A stretch of DNA of 64,000 nucleotides from Pseudomonadota bacterium. GTDB taxonomy: Bacteria > Bdellovibrionota > FAC87 > UBA2466. The notes under the pieces are model-generated. The model had not been told where the DNA came from. It worked only from the letters and a program-made list of their open reading frames with translations, and ran no database searches. Both the position numbers and the translations under genes were made by a program. Location: the NCBI GenBank assembly GCA_009927165.1, contig RFNO01000106.1:129409-193408 (forward strand). The letters are read 5' to 3'. Positions 1 through 8,361 of this stretch are shown here, one piece after another (within the stretch, counting starts at the first letter, position 1; every line of letters begins with the position of its first letter).

Positions 1-536
1 CCCGCTGCCCACCAAGGTTGAGTCACTGACCAACTGCCGACTGCGAATAAAATCAACACTTGTAAAACATTCAAAAAGAAAATTCCAATCAATAAGCAAG
101 GAAGACCGGTCCAACGACCCGAACGGTGCAAATAGAATCGAGCAGCAAAAAAAATATGAAGGCCGGAAAAAATAATTCCTCCCAGAGTAGCAAACCAAGC
201 AGCTTTACAGACAGAATTCGAGAATAGTCCAAGAGAGTGAAGAGCGAGAGTGAGAGCAATGAGTAGCACTTGGAAACTCAAGTGAATACTCAGCATTTTT
301 TTTTCAAAGTGAATTTTAAAGGTTGGTGTGTGAGTGAGAGCGTGAAAAAAAGCAAAGAACGCAACTGTGAAAGGCATGGCTAGATCGAAGTCAGTGGTTC
401 CGGGCCAACCAATCTGAATGTTTAAAAAGTGGTGAAATAACACCCTAAGCGACACGAGCTCAAAAGCAATGAGACTATATAGAGGAAATAGTTTTCGAAG
501 GGTTGAGCCCAATGATGGATGCGACATCGATTTCAT
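1..536 (-). CDS. Multi-pass membrane protein, C-terminus cut off by window edge
   Basis: An open minus-strand frame runs off the left edge. It starts at an ATG at 536 (MKSMSHPS...) or at 527, with an in-frame stop at 549-551 just upstream. About 178 residues are visible. They form several hydrophobic segments of membrane-spanning length (for example LYSLIAFELV, MPFTVAFFAFFHAL, FQVLLIALTLALHSLGL, LIGIFFLNVLQVLILFAV) separated by short basic loops. No family motif is visible in this N-terminal part, so I give no function. The gene diverges from the decayed glycosyltransferase-like sequence to its right. No good Shine-Dalgarno sequence fits either start, so the start is uncertain, but the reading frame is convincing because it stays open and strongly hydrophobic across the whole interval. 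Confidence 0.6.
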   Translation of the reverse strand, partial: MKSMSHPSLGSTLRKLFPLYSLIAFELVSLRVLFHHFLNIQIGWPGTTDFDLAMPFTVAFFAFFHALTHTPTFKIHFEKKMLSIHLSFQVLLIALTLALHSLGLFSNSVCKAAWFATLGGIIFSGLHIFFAARFYLHRSGRWTGLPCLLIGIFFLNVLQVLILFAVGSWSVTQPWWAA

Positions 537-570
537 TATGAGATTTACTTATTTTCCTATGGTTCGACGC

Positions 571-1031
571 TCGGGTCAAAAAACTTGCAAAGGCGTGGCG
601 CGTCAGCGTGCTTTTGTGAGAAACAGGATAGTGTTGGCTTTGGGCTCGACAGGAATCGCGCTTCCGCAGAAACTCGTTTTGATTTTAGGCACATGTGTTC
701 AGTTGTTGCTGGGGTCAACTCATTATTTCTCGCTCTGCCTCTTTGGGCCCTAACCTCATCATGGATGATGGGAGCTGTTGGCTCGGTACTGTATCTTAAT
801 CTTAACAGTGTTCGATCGTTTGGTTTTCAGATCCGCCCAGATATCTACGTGGGATGGTTTTCTTTGTTGGGTTTATTTTTTCTTCTTCAGAATCATTGAG
901 TTTAGGCTGGGATGGTGTGGGGCATTGCGCTGGCATTTCAGCCCAAATTTCTACCTCTTTATATTCTCTTAGTGCTTTTTGATCTTCTCCTGAGCAAGCA
1001 GCAGGGAAAAAAGAAGTGGGAGGTAATTTAA
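571..1031 (+). pseudogene. Decayed GT87 (DUF2029)-like membrane glycosyltransferase remnant
   Basis: This stretch has no intact gene, but pieces of one can be stitched together. One frame up to about 750 gives hydrophobic sequence (IALPQKLVLILGTCVQLLL). A second frame from about 690 to 899 gives LFLALPLWALTSSW and then FGFQIRPDIYVGWFSLLGLF. After two in-frame stops (897-899 and 903-905) the same frame resumes as AGMVWGIALAFQPKFLPLYI and ends at 1031. The order FGQ-like loop, membrane helix, AG..WG.ALA..PKFLPL resembles the conserved central part of GT87 polyprenyl-phosphate-dependent glycosyltransferases. At least one frameshift and two stops are needed, so this is read as a relic. From 1032 to 1180 I see nothing convincing beyond possible further debris. 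The family assignment is inferred from pattern alone. Confidence 0.4.
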
Positions 1032-1180
1032 GGGGAGTTGGGAGTTATGTTTATCATCTTTGGAAGGATTCAGCAGCGTGCTCAACAAAAGTCTCCAACA
1101 TTATGCAATCAGAGTAGATCGGGATTATCTACGAGCAAATTTCAATCAGCAAGGTTGTTTTTGGTCGAGAAAAAGACTTC

Positions 1181-1381
1181 CTAACAGTCCGAAGCTCCAG
1201 AGAAGCGAATCGGACCGGAACTAGCAGGAGCTGGTGCTTGAGCTGAAGCAGGAGGATTCGGAGACGAGGGGTTAGGTGTGCTGATAGCCGAACCTGTATC
1301 TCCACTTATCGGGATACTGATATTTGCAGTGCAAGCACTCACAAAAAGCCCTAGGATAAAGAGATAGAAGGTAGATTTCAT
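1181..1381 (-). CDS. Small Ser/Pro/Ala-rich lipoprotein
   Basis: A 66-residue protein. It opens with a short hydrophobic signal peptide ending in a lipobox (LFVSAC, Cys17), so it is predicted to be lipidated and membrane-anchored. The mature part is a low-complexity linker rich in Ser, Pro and Ala, with no folded domain and one more Cys at the C-terminus. No function can be assigned. It lies downstream of the duplicated-domain secreted protein on the same strand, separated by about 96 bases. It could be a tether, a toxin-antidote type small lipoprotein, or the remains of a larger lipoprotein; nothing in the sequence decides between these. Confidence 0.6.
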   Translation of the reverse strand: MKSTFYLFILGLFVSACTANISIPISGDTGSAISTPNPSSPNPPASAQAPAPASSGPIRFSGASDC

Positions 1382-1477
1382 ACGTCCTACACATTTTCCA
1401 AGTTTGATCCTTACTCTCTTCCGGTAACACTTTCAAACAAGGCTGATCGCTAAGTATCAGAAAAGGGATAAGAAAAT

Positions 1478-2695
1478 TTATTCGACTGGCGTAGCGGTGT
1501 AGTCGTGGACCAGCTGAAACGTATCGCCTAAATTATTCGATGTAGAAAACCCACCCGTTTGATGAATCAGTCTAAAGAAACTTTCGGCACTGCCTTCTTT
1601 AAGTTCACTGGTAATCTTGGTGCGGTAATTTTGACAGCCTTCTGCAGTATTTTCCATGAGGTGTCGCTGTTCAACCCGTGCGTATTGGGGGGCTTCTTTT
1701 GAGCGCAGAGTAACACGTTCAAAAATCCAGTGTTCGATAGTGCAGCCGGTTCCAGCTTCTTCTTCTTTAGCTCGGAACAAAGTGCAGGCATAAACTTCCT
1801 CAGGCGAACCTGCAGTGGAAATATTTTTACATTCCCTCATTTTGTTTACACCACCGCCAGAAACTTTGAGTTCTTGTTTGTTGTGGTCATGGAAAAGAAG
1901 AACGGTATCTAATTTCTCAACTTTTGTTTTTCCATCTGCATTGAAAGCTTCGCTTATTTGCAAGTCTCTTTTCTCCTCTCCTGTCCAAGATGCAGTTTGA
2001 GAGGATTGCGCATATTCTAGATCATACGCCCCCGTTTGATTTCCTTCTGGATAGTCGAAAACTTTTTTATCTGAAGGGGAAGTCTCATAAATATGTGCTA
2101 GAGCGAACAGGTCGGGTATTTGCTCGTTATCTGAAATAATTCCGGCCGCTTTCATGGCTTTATAGAAATCGGGACCAGCTTCTTTTTCTAGCTCTTCTGT
2201 GAGTTGCCTTTTATATTGGGTACATTCTTTCGGTGTTTCATCACTGAGTACGACAATTTCAGTCCTAGAATAACGAAGGCCAGTGGTTAGTTTGAAAAGA
2301 ACATGTTCTACAAATACTTTGCTAATTTTACATTTCGATTGTTCATCCACCCAAGTTTCCTCTGCCATGGGAGCACACTCGAGATCTTGCGATAGCAGTG
2401 CAGCTTCTCCTTCACAAACACGAGGACTGTCAGACCCTCCTCCGATAATAGTTGCGGAGGGGCCTTGGGGATTATGGAGTAAAAAAATAGGAGCCGGAAT
2501 TTGGGGAGGGGCTATTTTTTTGTAATTAAAAGAATCTGCTTCCGGAGTTTTGGTTTCATCGTTTCGGTAGCGTCCGTACAGCTGCGATTCGACGTAGCCC
2601 AATTTGTAATTACCGGTCAGTCCAGTTTTCAGTGTGAGGGGCCCGGCTAAACACCATTGAGTAAGAAACAGAGCAACTAGAACAGCAACTTTCAT
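1478..2695 (-). CDS. Secreted protein made of two tandem copies of one four-cysteine domain
   Basis: A 405-residue protein with an N-terminal signal peptide (cleavage probably after CLA, about residue 17). The mature protein is an internal duplication: residues about 27-207 align with about 220-403. Matching landmarks are TGNYKLGYV with TGAYDLEYA, IFLLHN with VLLFHD, GGG with GGG, DLFALAHIYETSP with DTFQLVHDYTATP, and four cysteines in each copy (C94, C107, C122, C158 against C289, C304, C318, C354). The last spacing is exactly 36 in both copies. Conserved paired cysteines in an exported protein suggest two disulfides per domain. I do not recognise the family. It is transcribed divergently from the AlkZ-related gene across a 129-base intergenic region. 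The location is periplasm or cell surface by inference. Confidence 0.75.
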   Translation of the reverse strand: MKVAVLVALFLTQWCLAGPLTLKTGLTGNYKLGYVESQLYGRYRNDETKTPEADSFNYKKIAPPQIPAPIFLLHNPQGPSATIIGGGSDSPRVCEGEAALLSQDLECAPMAEETWVDEQSKCKISKVFVEHVLFKLTTGLRYSRTEIVVLSDETPKECTQYKRQLTEELEKEAGPDFYKAMKAAGIISDNEQIPDLFALAHIYETSPSDKKVFDYPEGNQTGAYDLEYAQSSQTASWTGEEKRDLQISEAFNADGKTKVEKLDTVLLFHDHNKQELKVSGGGVNKMRECKNISTAGSPEEVYACTLFRAKEEEAGTGCTIEHWIFERVTLRSKEAPQYARVEQRHLMENTAEGCQNYRTKITSELKEGSAESFFRLIHQTGGFSTSNNLGDTFQLVHDYTATPVE

Positions 2696-2824
2696 AGTAA
2701 CCTCGATTGTGGTGCGAAACCATAGGATAAATAACGCAAGGAGTCAATTGCTTCTGTGCTCGGTTGGCGGACTTTTAAAGAGGGCCTTTCAATTAGGCAC
2801 CAACTATAATAAAAACAATAAGTT

Positions 2825-3541
2825 ATGAGCCTAAAAAAAGCAGTACAAAAAATCGAAAAGTGCGGAGCACTGCTGGTGTTTCCCATCGATAATCGAAAGG
2901 AGCCTTATTCTCTTTGGTCCGAACTCTATCCCAAAAGCGAAATGCGATGGGAATGGGACGAAAGTGGTGATAATCGCGTTGCTGAGCTTTGGCATCTGCG
3001 AACCGAGCTTTCGTTGTGTAAAAAAGTAGTCTACTCAAAGTGGTACAAAGGCCGAGCTACTTTTTTTTCAAGACTTGTTTTTTCAGCGCTGCTTAGGGAG
3101 CTTGCTTTTCATTCATCCAGCACACGTTCTTTGAGTGAAACCGCCCAGCAAGTGCTTCAAGTATTAGAACAAGAATCCCCACTTTCTACTAAAGTCCTTA
3201 AACGCGAGACTGGGTTAAAAGGGAAAGATCAAGAAGGTGCTTACACCAAAGCGCTAAAGGTCCTCTGGGACCGAATGCTCATTGTGGGTTTCGGAGAAGT
3301 TGAGGATGGAGCTTTTCCTTCTTTGGCAATGGGAGCAACTGCGCTTCTTTTTGATGATTTATGGGAAGAGGCAAAAACCATGCGGGCTGAAGAATCACAA
3401 AGCCGACTTCATTTGCTTTTTTCAGAACAGCCCCTCTACCGAAAAGAATTTCAAAAAATTAAGCAAGGATTAGAAAAAAGCTGCTTGGAAAGCACTCGGA
3501 AGGGAATTCTCCGAGGGAGTGATATCTTTCTTCGGCGATAG
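2825..3541 (+). CDS. AlkZ-related winged-helix protein
   Basis: A 238-residue soluble protein with no signal peptide. The N-terminal half has the pattern of AlkZ-related proteins: a LLVFPI segment, then SLWSELYP, W..W, and a YSKWYKGRATFFSR segment. The middle (residues about 105-160) looks like a winged-helix repeat, with LSTKVLKRETGLKG as the likely helix-turn-helix and RALKVLWDRMLIV-like sequence as the wing. AlkZ proteins are HTH_42-type DNA glycosylases that unhook alkylated or crosslinked bases. The related short forms have no established activity, so a DNA-repair role is inference. It lies 22 bases upstream of kdsB and is probably co-transcribed. The assignment rests on remembered pattern, without a profile search. 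Confidence 0.55.
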   Translation: MSLKKAVQKIEKCGALLVFPIDNRKEPYSLWSELYPKSEMRWEWDESGDNRVAELWHLRTELSLCKKVVYSKWYKGRATFFSRLVFSALLRELAFHSSSTRSLSETAQQVLQVLEQESPLSTKVLKRETGLKGKDQEGAYTKALKVLWDRMLIVGFGEVEDGAFPSLAMGATALLFDDLWEEAKTMRAEESQSRLHLLFSEQPLYRKEFQKIKQGLEKSCLESTRKGILRGSDIFLRR

Positions 3542-3563
3542 CCTTGTGATATAGGATTTTCCT

Positions 3564-4295
3564 ATGACTTCTTACGGTATTATTCCGGCTAGGTTAGGTT
3601 CATCCCGATTTCCTGCCAAAGTCATTGCCTCCGTTTGTGGAAAACCGTTGGTTCAGTATATTTGGGAAGCGGCAAAAAAATCCAAAAAGCTGAAGAAAGT
3701 TTTAATAGCAGTCGACAGTTCTGAAGTGATGAAACGGGTTCAGAGCTTTGGGGCTGAAGCAGTGATGACTCCAAGTGATTTGCCGAGCGGTTCGGATCGA
3801 GTGGCTTTCGTGGCCAAAGATTTATCGGCAGACATTATTGTGAATTTACAAGCTGATGAACCGCTACTTCCCGCAGACGCTATTGATGAGCTAGTGCAAG
3901 CAATCGAAGAGGACCCTGAGCTAAGCTTGGGAACCTTGGCTATTTTGAAAAAAGATCCAACATCGTTTCAAGACCCCAATATTGTTAAATGTGTCATGGA
4001 TAGTCGCCGCCGAGCGCTCTACTTTTCTCGAAAGCCCTTGGGTTCAAGTCCCGAAGGGGATTTTTATAAGCACGTGGGCATTTATGCGTATCGGAAAGAG
4101 GCTCTTTTGAAACTCTCTCATTTACCGCCGAGTCCTCTTGAGAGAACTGAAAAGCTTGAACAATTAAGAGCACTTGAAAATGGGTTCTCGATTGGAGTTC
4201 GGCTTTTAACCCAAGACACCTATGCGGTGGATCTTCCTACTGACATTCCCACAGTGGAAAGCATTTTGAGAGCCCTTCAGGGAATGGTAAATTAG
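3564..4295 (+). CDS. kdsB: 3-deoxy-manno-octulosonate cytidylyltransferase (CMP-Kdo synthetase)
   Basis: A 243-residue cytoplasmic enzyme that activates Kdo as CMP-Kdo for the inner core of lipopolysaccharide, using CTP. The nucleotide-binding signature [13 protein letters not shown] is at residues 7-19. The SGSDRV motif (75-80) and the metal-binding LQADEP (95-100, Asp98) follow, with YKHVGIYAY and the [13 protein letters not shown] helix typical of KdsB near the C-terminus. Length matches the family. An AGGA sequence lies about 6 bases before the ATG. The stop codon is 20 bases before the chosen pyrG start, so its product enzyme and the CTP producer sit in one transcript, a sensible pairing because KdsB consumes CTP. 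Confidence 0.95.
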   Translation: MTSYGIIPARLGSSRFPAKVIASVCGKPLVQYIWEAAKKSKKLKKVLIAVDSSEVMKRVQSFGAEAVMTPSDLPSGSDRVAFVAKDLSADIIVNLQADEPLLPADAIDELVQAIEEDPELSLGTLAILKKDPTSFQDPNIVKCVMDSRRRALYFSRKPLGSSPEGDFYKHVGIYAYRKEALLKLSHLPPSPLERTEKLEQLRALENGFSIGVRLLTQDTYAVDLPTDIPTVESILRALQGMVN

Positions 4296-4315
4296 TGAGA
4301 ACTGGGAAATCATTC

Positions 4316-5995
4316 ATGAAAACCAAATACATTTTTGTTACTGGGGGTGTCCTAAGTTCTTTAGGAAAAGGTCTCAGTGCAGCGTCACTGGCAGCTCTTC
4401 TTGAAAATCGTGGTCTCAAAATATCATTGATGAAAATGGATCCTTACCTCAACGTGGATCCGGGAACGATGAATCCGTTTCAGCACGGTGAAGTATTTGT
4501 TACAGAAGATGGCGCTGAGACTGATCTTGATTTGGGTCACTATGAACGCTTCACAAATGTAAATTTAAAAAGGGAAAATAGTATTACAGCTGGGCAAGTT
4601 TACGAAACTGTGATTGCAAAAGAACGAAGAGGGGAATTTTTGGGGGGAACTGTCCAAGTCATTCCCCATATCACCGACGAAATTAAAGAGCGCATACGAA
4701 AAATTGGAAAAGAAAAAGATGTTGCCATTGTGGAAATTGGAGGAACAGTAGGAGACATTGAATCGCTTCCGTTTTTAGAAGCGATTCGTCAGTTTCGTTT
4801 TGATGTTGGTGAAGAGAATGTATGTTTCATCCATTTGACTTTGGTTCCCTATCTCGGAACTTCTGGAGAGTTAAAAACCAAGCCCACCCAACATAGTGTG
4901 CAAAAACTGCGGGAAATTGGGATTCAGCCAGACTTCTTGCTTTGCCGAACCGATCGAATTCTTCCTCCCGATATTCGTGGGAAAATCGCTCTGTTCTGTA
5001 ACTTACAAGCTGAAAGAGTCATAACTGCAAAAGACGTATCCAATATTTATGAAGTTCCACTGGTTTATTTTGAGCAAGGATTAGATGAAAAAGTCTGCAA
5101 GCGATTGGGGCTCAAAGCTAAATCAAAAGGATTAGAGAAGTGGGCGAAGATTGTTCAGACTCTCACTTCTCCATCCAAAGGCCCGACCGAAATCGGAATT
5201 GTGGGAAAGTATGTTGATTTAACTGAGTCTTACAAAAGTGTATCTGAAGCTTTAGTGCACGGAGCGATAGCGAATAACTGCAAGTTGTCCTTGCGGTACA
5301 TTGATTCCGAAAAGCTGGAGAAAGAAACAGACCTGTCTGTTCTAAAAGGACTTTCCGGAATTTTAGTTCCGGGTGGATTTGGTAATCGCGGAGTTGAGGG
5401 GAAAATCAGAGCGATTCAATACGCTAGAGAGAATAAGATTCCTTATTTTGGCATTTGTATTGGGTTGCAATTAGCGATTATTGAATACTCTCGGCACGTT
5501 TGTGGATTAAACAAGGCAACCAGTCGCGAGTTTTCTACGACGGGTGAATTTGTGATTGATCTCATGGAAGATCAAAGACGTGTAGAGCGAGTCGGAGGGA
5601 GCATGCGACTTGGCTCTTATGCTTGTGAGCTCAAAATGGGTTCCCAAGCTGAGAAAGCCTACGGAAAATCTAAAATTTCGGAGCGACACCGCCATCGCTA
5701 CGAATTTAATAATCATTACAAGACTATCTTAGAAGACTCCGGAATGGTGTTTTCAGGAATGAATCCTGAGACTGGTTTGGTTGAGATGATGGAAATTCCC
5801 AATCACCCCTGGTTTGTGACTTGTCAGTTTCACCCCGAGTTTAAATCTAAACCCTTTCTCCCTCATCCCCTTTTTGTTGGGTTTGTAAAAGCGGCTGTAG
5901 GTTTGTCATTACAAAAGAGAAAAGAACCAAAAACCAAAATCCCCATTCTTAAGAAAAAAAGTCGTTCTGACTTTCGTATTTCGGCAAGAAACTAA
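4316..5995 (+). CDS. pyrG: CTP synthase
   Basis: A 559-residue enzyme that aminates UTP to CTP with glutamine as ammonia donor. The start at 4316 is chosen because CTP synthases begin (M)[17 protein letters not shown]; an upstream GTG at 4295 would add seven atypical residues. The P-loop-like [10 protein letters not shown] is at residues 10-19, followed by the synthetase motifs [11 protein letters not shown] and [12 protein letters not shown]. The glutaminase domain has PGGFGNRG, catalytic Cys381 in GICIGLQ, and CQFHPEF supplying His and Glu. The last 25 or so residues are a basic tail ([13 protein letters not shown]) not needed for the fold. The gene ends just before a strong bidirectional hairpin. 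Confidence 0.97.
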   Translation: MKTKYIFVTGGVLSSLGKGLSAASLAALLENRGLKISLMKMDPYLNVDPGTMNPFQHGEVFVTEDGAETDLDLGHYERFTNVNLKRENSITAGQVYETVIAKERRGEFLGGTVQVIPHITDEIKERIRKIGKEKDVAIVEIGGTVGDIESLPFLEAIRQFRFDVGEENVCFIHLTLVPYLGTSGELKTKPTQHSVQKLREIGIQPDFLLCRTDRILPPDIRGKIALFCNLQAERVITAKDVSNIYEVPLVYFEQGLDEKVCKRLGLKAKSKGLEKWAKIVQTLTSPSKGPTEIGIVGKYVDLTESYKSVSEALVHGAIANNCKLSLRYIDSEKLEKETDLSVLKGLSGILVPGGFGNRGVEGKIRAIQYARENKIPYFGICIGLQLAIIEYSRHVCGLNKATSREFSTTGEFVIDLMEDQRRVERVGGSMRLGSYACELKMGSQAEKAYGKSKISERHRHRYEFNNHYKTILEDSGMVFSGMNPETGLVEMMEIPNHPWFVTCQFHPEFKSKPFLPHPLFVGFVKAAVGLSLQKRKEPKTKIPILKKKSRSDFRISARN

Positions 5996-6010
5996 GAATA
6001 GCCCAAAAAA

Positions 6011-6050
6011 AAGCCCCACAGAGCTTTCGCTCTGCAGGGCTTAATAGCTT
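6011..6050. terminator. Bidirectional intrinsic terminator between pyrG and the DsbA-like gene
   Basis: An inverted repeat with arms AAGCCC..CAGAGC and GCTCTG..GGGCTT closes a TTTC loop. It has two six-base-pair blocks separated by a 2 x 2 mismatch. An A-run precedes it on the plus strand (a T-run on the minus strand), and a T-rich tail follows. It sits between convergent genes, 16 bases after the pyrG stop and a few bases from the stop of the minus-strand gene, so it can serve both. Confidence 0.8.
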
Positions 6051-6057
6051 TTTACCA

Positions 6058-7065
6058 TTAACCTTTTTTCAAGGCTCTTTCGATTTTCTCTTTGAAGCGC
6101 TCAAAAGGTTGGGCTCCTTGAAGAAGCACACCGTTGATCACAAAAGAGGGAGTTGCGGAAATTCCCACCCGTTCTCCTTCTTTCTTGCTAGCTTCAATTT
6201 TGTCCATGTGTACCTTTTTATCGTAACACTCAGCAAATTTAGTACCGTCCAAGCCCAGCGTCTTTGCGTACGCTTTGAGATCAGAATCTTCTAGTTTTGC
6301 CTGGTTTTCAAAAAGTAGATTGTGCATTTCCCAGAACTTACCTTGTTCGTTAGCACAAGCTGCCGCTAAAGAAGCAGGAAGCGCTCGATTGTGATTGGGA
6401 AGTGGTAAGTGATGAAAAACCAATCGTACTTTGTCAGGACCGTATTCTTTTTTGATTTGATCCAGAGTGGGGACCGCTCTTGCACAGAAAGGGCACTGAA
6501 AATCCGAGAACTCCACGATAGTGACAGGAGCTTTGGCATTACCCCAAGTCGGCTGACCTTCAGTTGCAACTGAAAGTTTGGGAGACTCAGGTTCAGTAAC
6601 AAGAATTTTTACTTTAGCTGTTTCACGAAGTTTGGCCACATACTGTTGTTGCTTTTCAAACTTCTGACGAAATTTCAAATATTCTTTTACATCGTCTTTT
6701 TTGATTCTCTTATCAGATAGAGAAAGGCCTTTAGAGGCAAGGAAAGCTTCGATCTCTTTGTCCGAAATTTCAGCAGCAGCTCCCGCACCAGCTTCCTTTT
6801 CTAGCAGTTGTTCTTTAGAAAGCTTTTGTTTTTGGGCTTCCATGTCCAAGATCTTCTGATCGACGTACTCGTTAATGGCTTGCTCTTTGGTTCGATAGAC
6901 TTCTTCCTCTAAGTCAATGAGGCGGCTCTTTACTTGACCAAACGCTTCGGAAGCTTTTACCGATTTTCCATTAAATTCGGCGACGACTGGGTCACTGCCT
7001 CCGCCGGTGCAACCGGAAATGGCTAAGAGGAGTAAAGGGATGATGATTAAGCTTTGGCGTAACAT
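6058..7065 (-). CDS. Lipoprotein with SurA_N-like helical domain and DsbA-type thioredoxin domain
   Basis: A 335-residue exported lipoprotein with lipobox AISGC (Cys19). Residues about 25-150 are helical and charged and look like the N-terminal chaperone region of SurA/PrsA-type proteins (VVAEFNGKSVKASEAF, QAINEYVDQKIL). Residues about 165-335 form a DsbA-like domain (Thioredoxin_4 type) with the redox motif CPFC at 191-194 and the cis-proline loop SATPSF (Pro306). It is predicted to work in the periplasm as a thiol oxidase or isomerase anchored to a membrane. The spacing of an AGGAG before the ATG supports the start. It is separated from lipB by about 50 bases, so it may belong to the same transcript. 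Confidence 0.85.
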   Translation of the reverse strand: MLRQSLIIIPLLLLAISGCTGGGSDPVVAEFNGKSVKASEAFGQVKSRLIDLEEEVYRTKEQAINEYVDQKILDMEAQKQKLSKEQLLEKEAGAGAAAEISDKEIEAFLASKGLSLSDKRIKKDDVKEYLKFRQKFEKQQQYVAKLRETAKVKILVTEPESPKLSVATEGQPTWGNAKAPVTIVEFSDFQCPFCARAVPTLDQIKKEYGPDKVRLVFHHLPLPNHNRALPASLAAACANEQGKFWEMHNLLFENQAKLEDSDLKAYAKTLGLDGTKFAECYDKKVHMDKIEASKKEGERVGISATPSFVINGVLLQGAQPFERFKEKIERALKKG

Positions 7066-7114
7066 GATTTCAGATCTCCTGTTTAAGACAAACTTTGCTA
7101 AAGGTTAACGGTCT

Positions 7115-7756
7115 TTAGAGTGATTTGAAACCTTTTTCGATGGAATTTGCTAAGAGGACTGCCGCGTCGTACCATTTGACTTGAGGATGGAAGTCGTGGA
7201 TGCAAGTGAAAGTTTGTTGGGCAACACCACAGGGATGGATTCCTGTAAAAAAATCCTCTTGGGGTGTCAAGTAGAGGGCCATACCGTGAGACGAAATTCC
7301 CGCTGAAAAAGACAAACCAAAAGATGCTAACTTCTTGTTTCCGACAAAAATGCCAAAGGGTTCATCTTGAGCTTGGGCTGGAATCTTCAAGTCCAAGCAA
7401 GCCGAAAGAGCCGCTGAACGGAACGTATCCGAAAACAACCGAACTTGTTTTTTTTGAAGGCCCAGTCCTTGAAGGGATACGATGGGATAACACAGGATTT
7501 GGCCGGGGCCGTGATAGGTCCAGCGGCCGCCTCGAGTGACTCGCTCCACGCCCACTTGGTTCTCTAAACAAACAGATTCCGACCAAACCAAATCGGCAGC
7601 CGGGGCATTTCTTCCCGAAGTAAAAGTAGAATGGGGCTCTGACAACAGGAGAAAACCAGTTGAAGGGACGGTTTGTGCTTGAACAACGAAATCTTGCTGG
7701 AGTTTTTCCAGCTCGTTCCAAGCAATGTTGCGTTTGAAAATAACTGTCCAATTCAT
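7115..7756 (-). CDS. lipB: Lipoyl(octanoyl) transferase
   Basis: A 213-residue enzyme that moves octanoyl from acyl carrier protein to lipoyl domains, the first step of lipoate synthesis. The family signature RGGRWTYHGPGQ is at residues 75-86. The catalytic lysine region is GNKKLAS (Lys141/142), SSHGMALYL follows, and the nucleophile lies in HPCGV (Cys176). Length is normal. It starts two bases after the stop of the upstream phosphatidyltransferase gene (TAAAATG arrangement), so translation is likely coupled and both sit in the long minus-strand array that begins at lepB/dnaE. Confidence 0.93.
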   Translation of the reverse strand: MNWTVIFKRNIAWNELEKLQQDFVVQAQTVPSTGFLLLSEPHSTFTSGRNAPAADLVWSESVCLENQVGVERVTRGGRWTYHGPGQILCYPIVSLQGLGLQKKQVRLFSDTFRSAALSACLDLKIPAQAQDEPFGIFVGNKKLASFGLSFSAGISSHGMALYLTPQEDFFTGIHPCGVAQQTFTCIHDFHPQVKWYDAAVLLANSIEKGFKSL

Positions 7757-7757
7757 T

Positions 7758-8342
7758 TTAACTTCTTTCCGACAAACTAAATCCTGAGGGACGTCGCAAA
7801 TGAATCATTCTGAGGACATATTGAAAAAAAACCCAGATTTGAAGAAGCCCCAGTCCCAAGAAACCAGAAAAATGAAGTATCTCGATTACGTTGTTTTGTA
7901 ACGGGTTTTTCAGGAAAACATTTTCCAGCAAAATCCAACCAATCCACAAATACTGTAAAGCAGTACTCCATTTACCGATTCTGAGACTGGGCTGCGGTCC
8001 TGAGGAAAAATGAAAAACATGTAAAAAGAAATAACCCAACGTTAAGAGCAGGGTAATGCTAGAGATAAGACCGACAAACCAAACAGGACAAAGACCGAGA
8101 AACATAAGCCCCATAAAAAAACCTAGGCCTACCAGCTTGTCGCATACTTGGTCTAAAATAACCCCGAGACTAGAAGTAACTTTCCAGCGGCGAGCAAAAA
8201 AACCATCCCAATAGTCGGTAAGCGCAATAAAAATGTAAGTAATAAAAGCGAGCTCTTTTGCCCCTTCAGCAAACCAGTAAAGGCTCATGGGCATGAGACA
8301 GACTCTTGAGAGAGTCAGTAAATTGGGTACAACTGCCTTCAC
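7758..8342 (-). CDS. CDP-alcohol phosphatidyltransferase (PgsA-like)
   Basis: A 194-residue membrane enzyme. It has the complete signature D-x2-DG-x2-AR-x8-G-x3-D-x3-D, with Asp43, Asp46, Gly47, Arg51, Gly60, Asp64 and Asp68. The N-terminus VPNLLTLSRVCLMP is typical of phosphatidylglycerophosphate synthase. Several hydrophobic helices follow. It transfers a phosphatidyl group from CDP-diacylglycerol to an alcohol, probably glycerol 3-phosphate, at the inner membrane. The substrate cannot be fixed from the motif, so phosphatidylserine or cardiolipin-type activity remains possible. The start is GTG, preceded by AGGAG at good spacing. Confidence 0.85.
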   Translation of the reverse strand: MKAVVPNLLTLSRVCLMPMSLYWFAEGAKELAFITYIFIALTDYWDGFFARRWKVTSSLGVILDQVCDKLVGLGFFMGLMFLGLCPVWFVGLISSITLLLTLGYFFLHVFHFSSGPQPSLRIGKWSTALQYLWIGWILLENVFLKNPLQNNVIEILHFSGFLGLGLLQIWVFFQYVLRMIHLRRPSGFSLSERS

Positions 8343-8361
8343 TTCTACTCCTGGCGGGATA

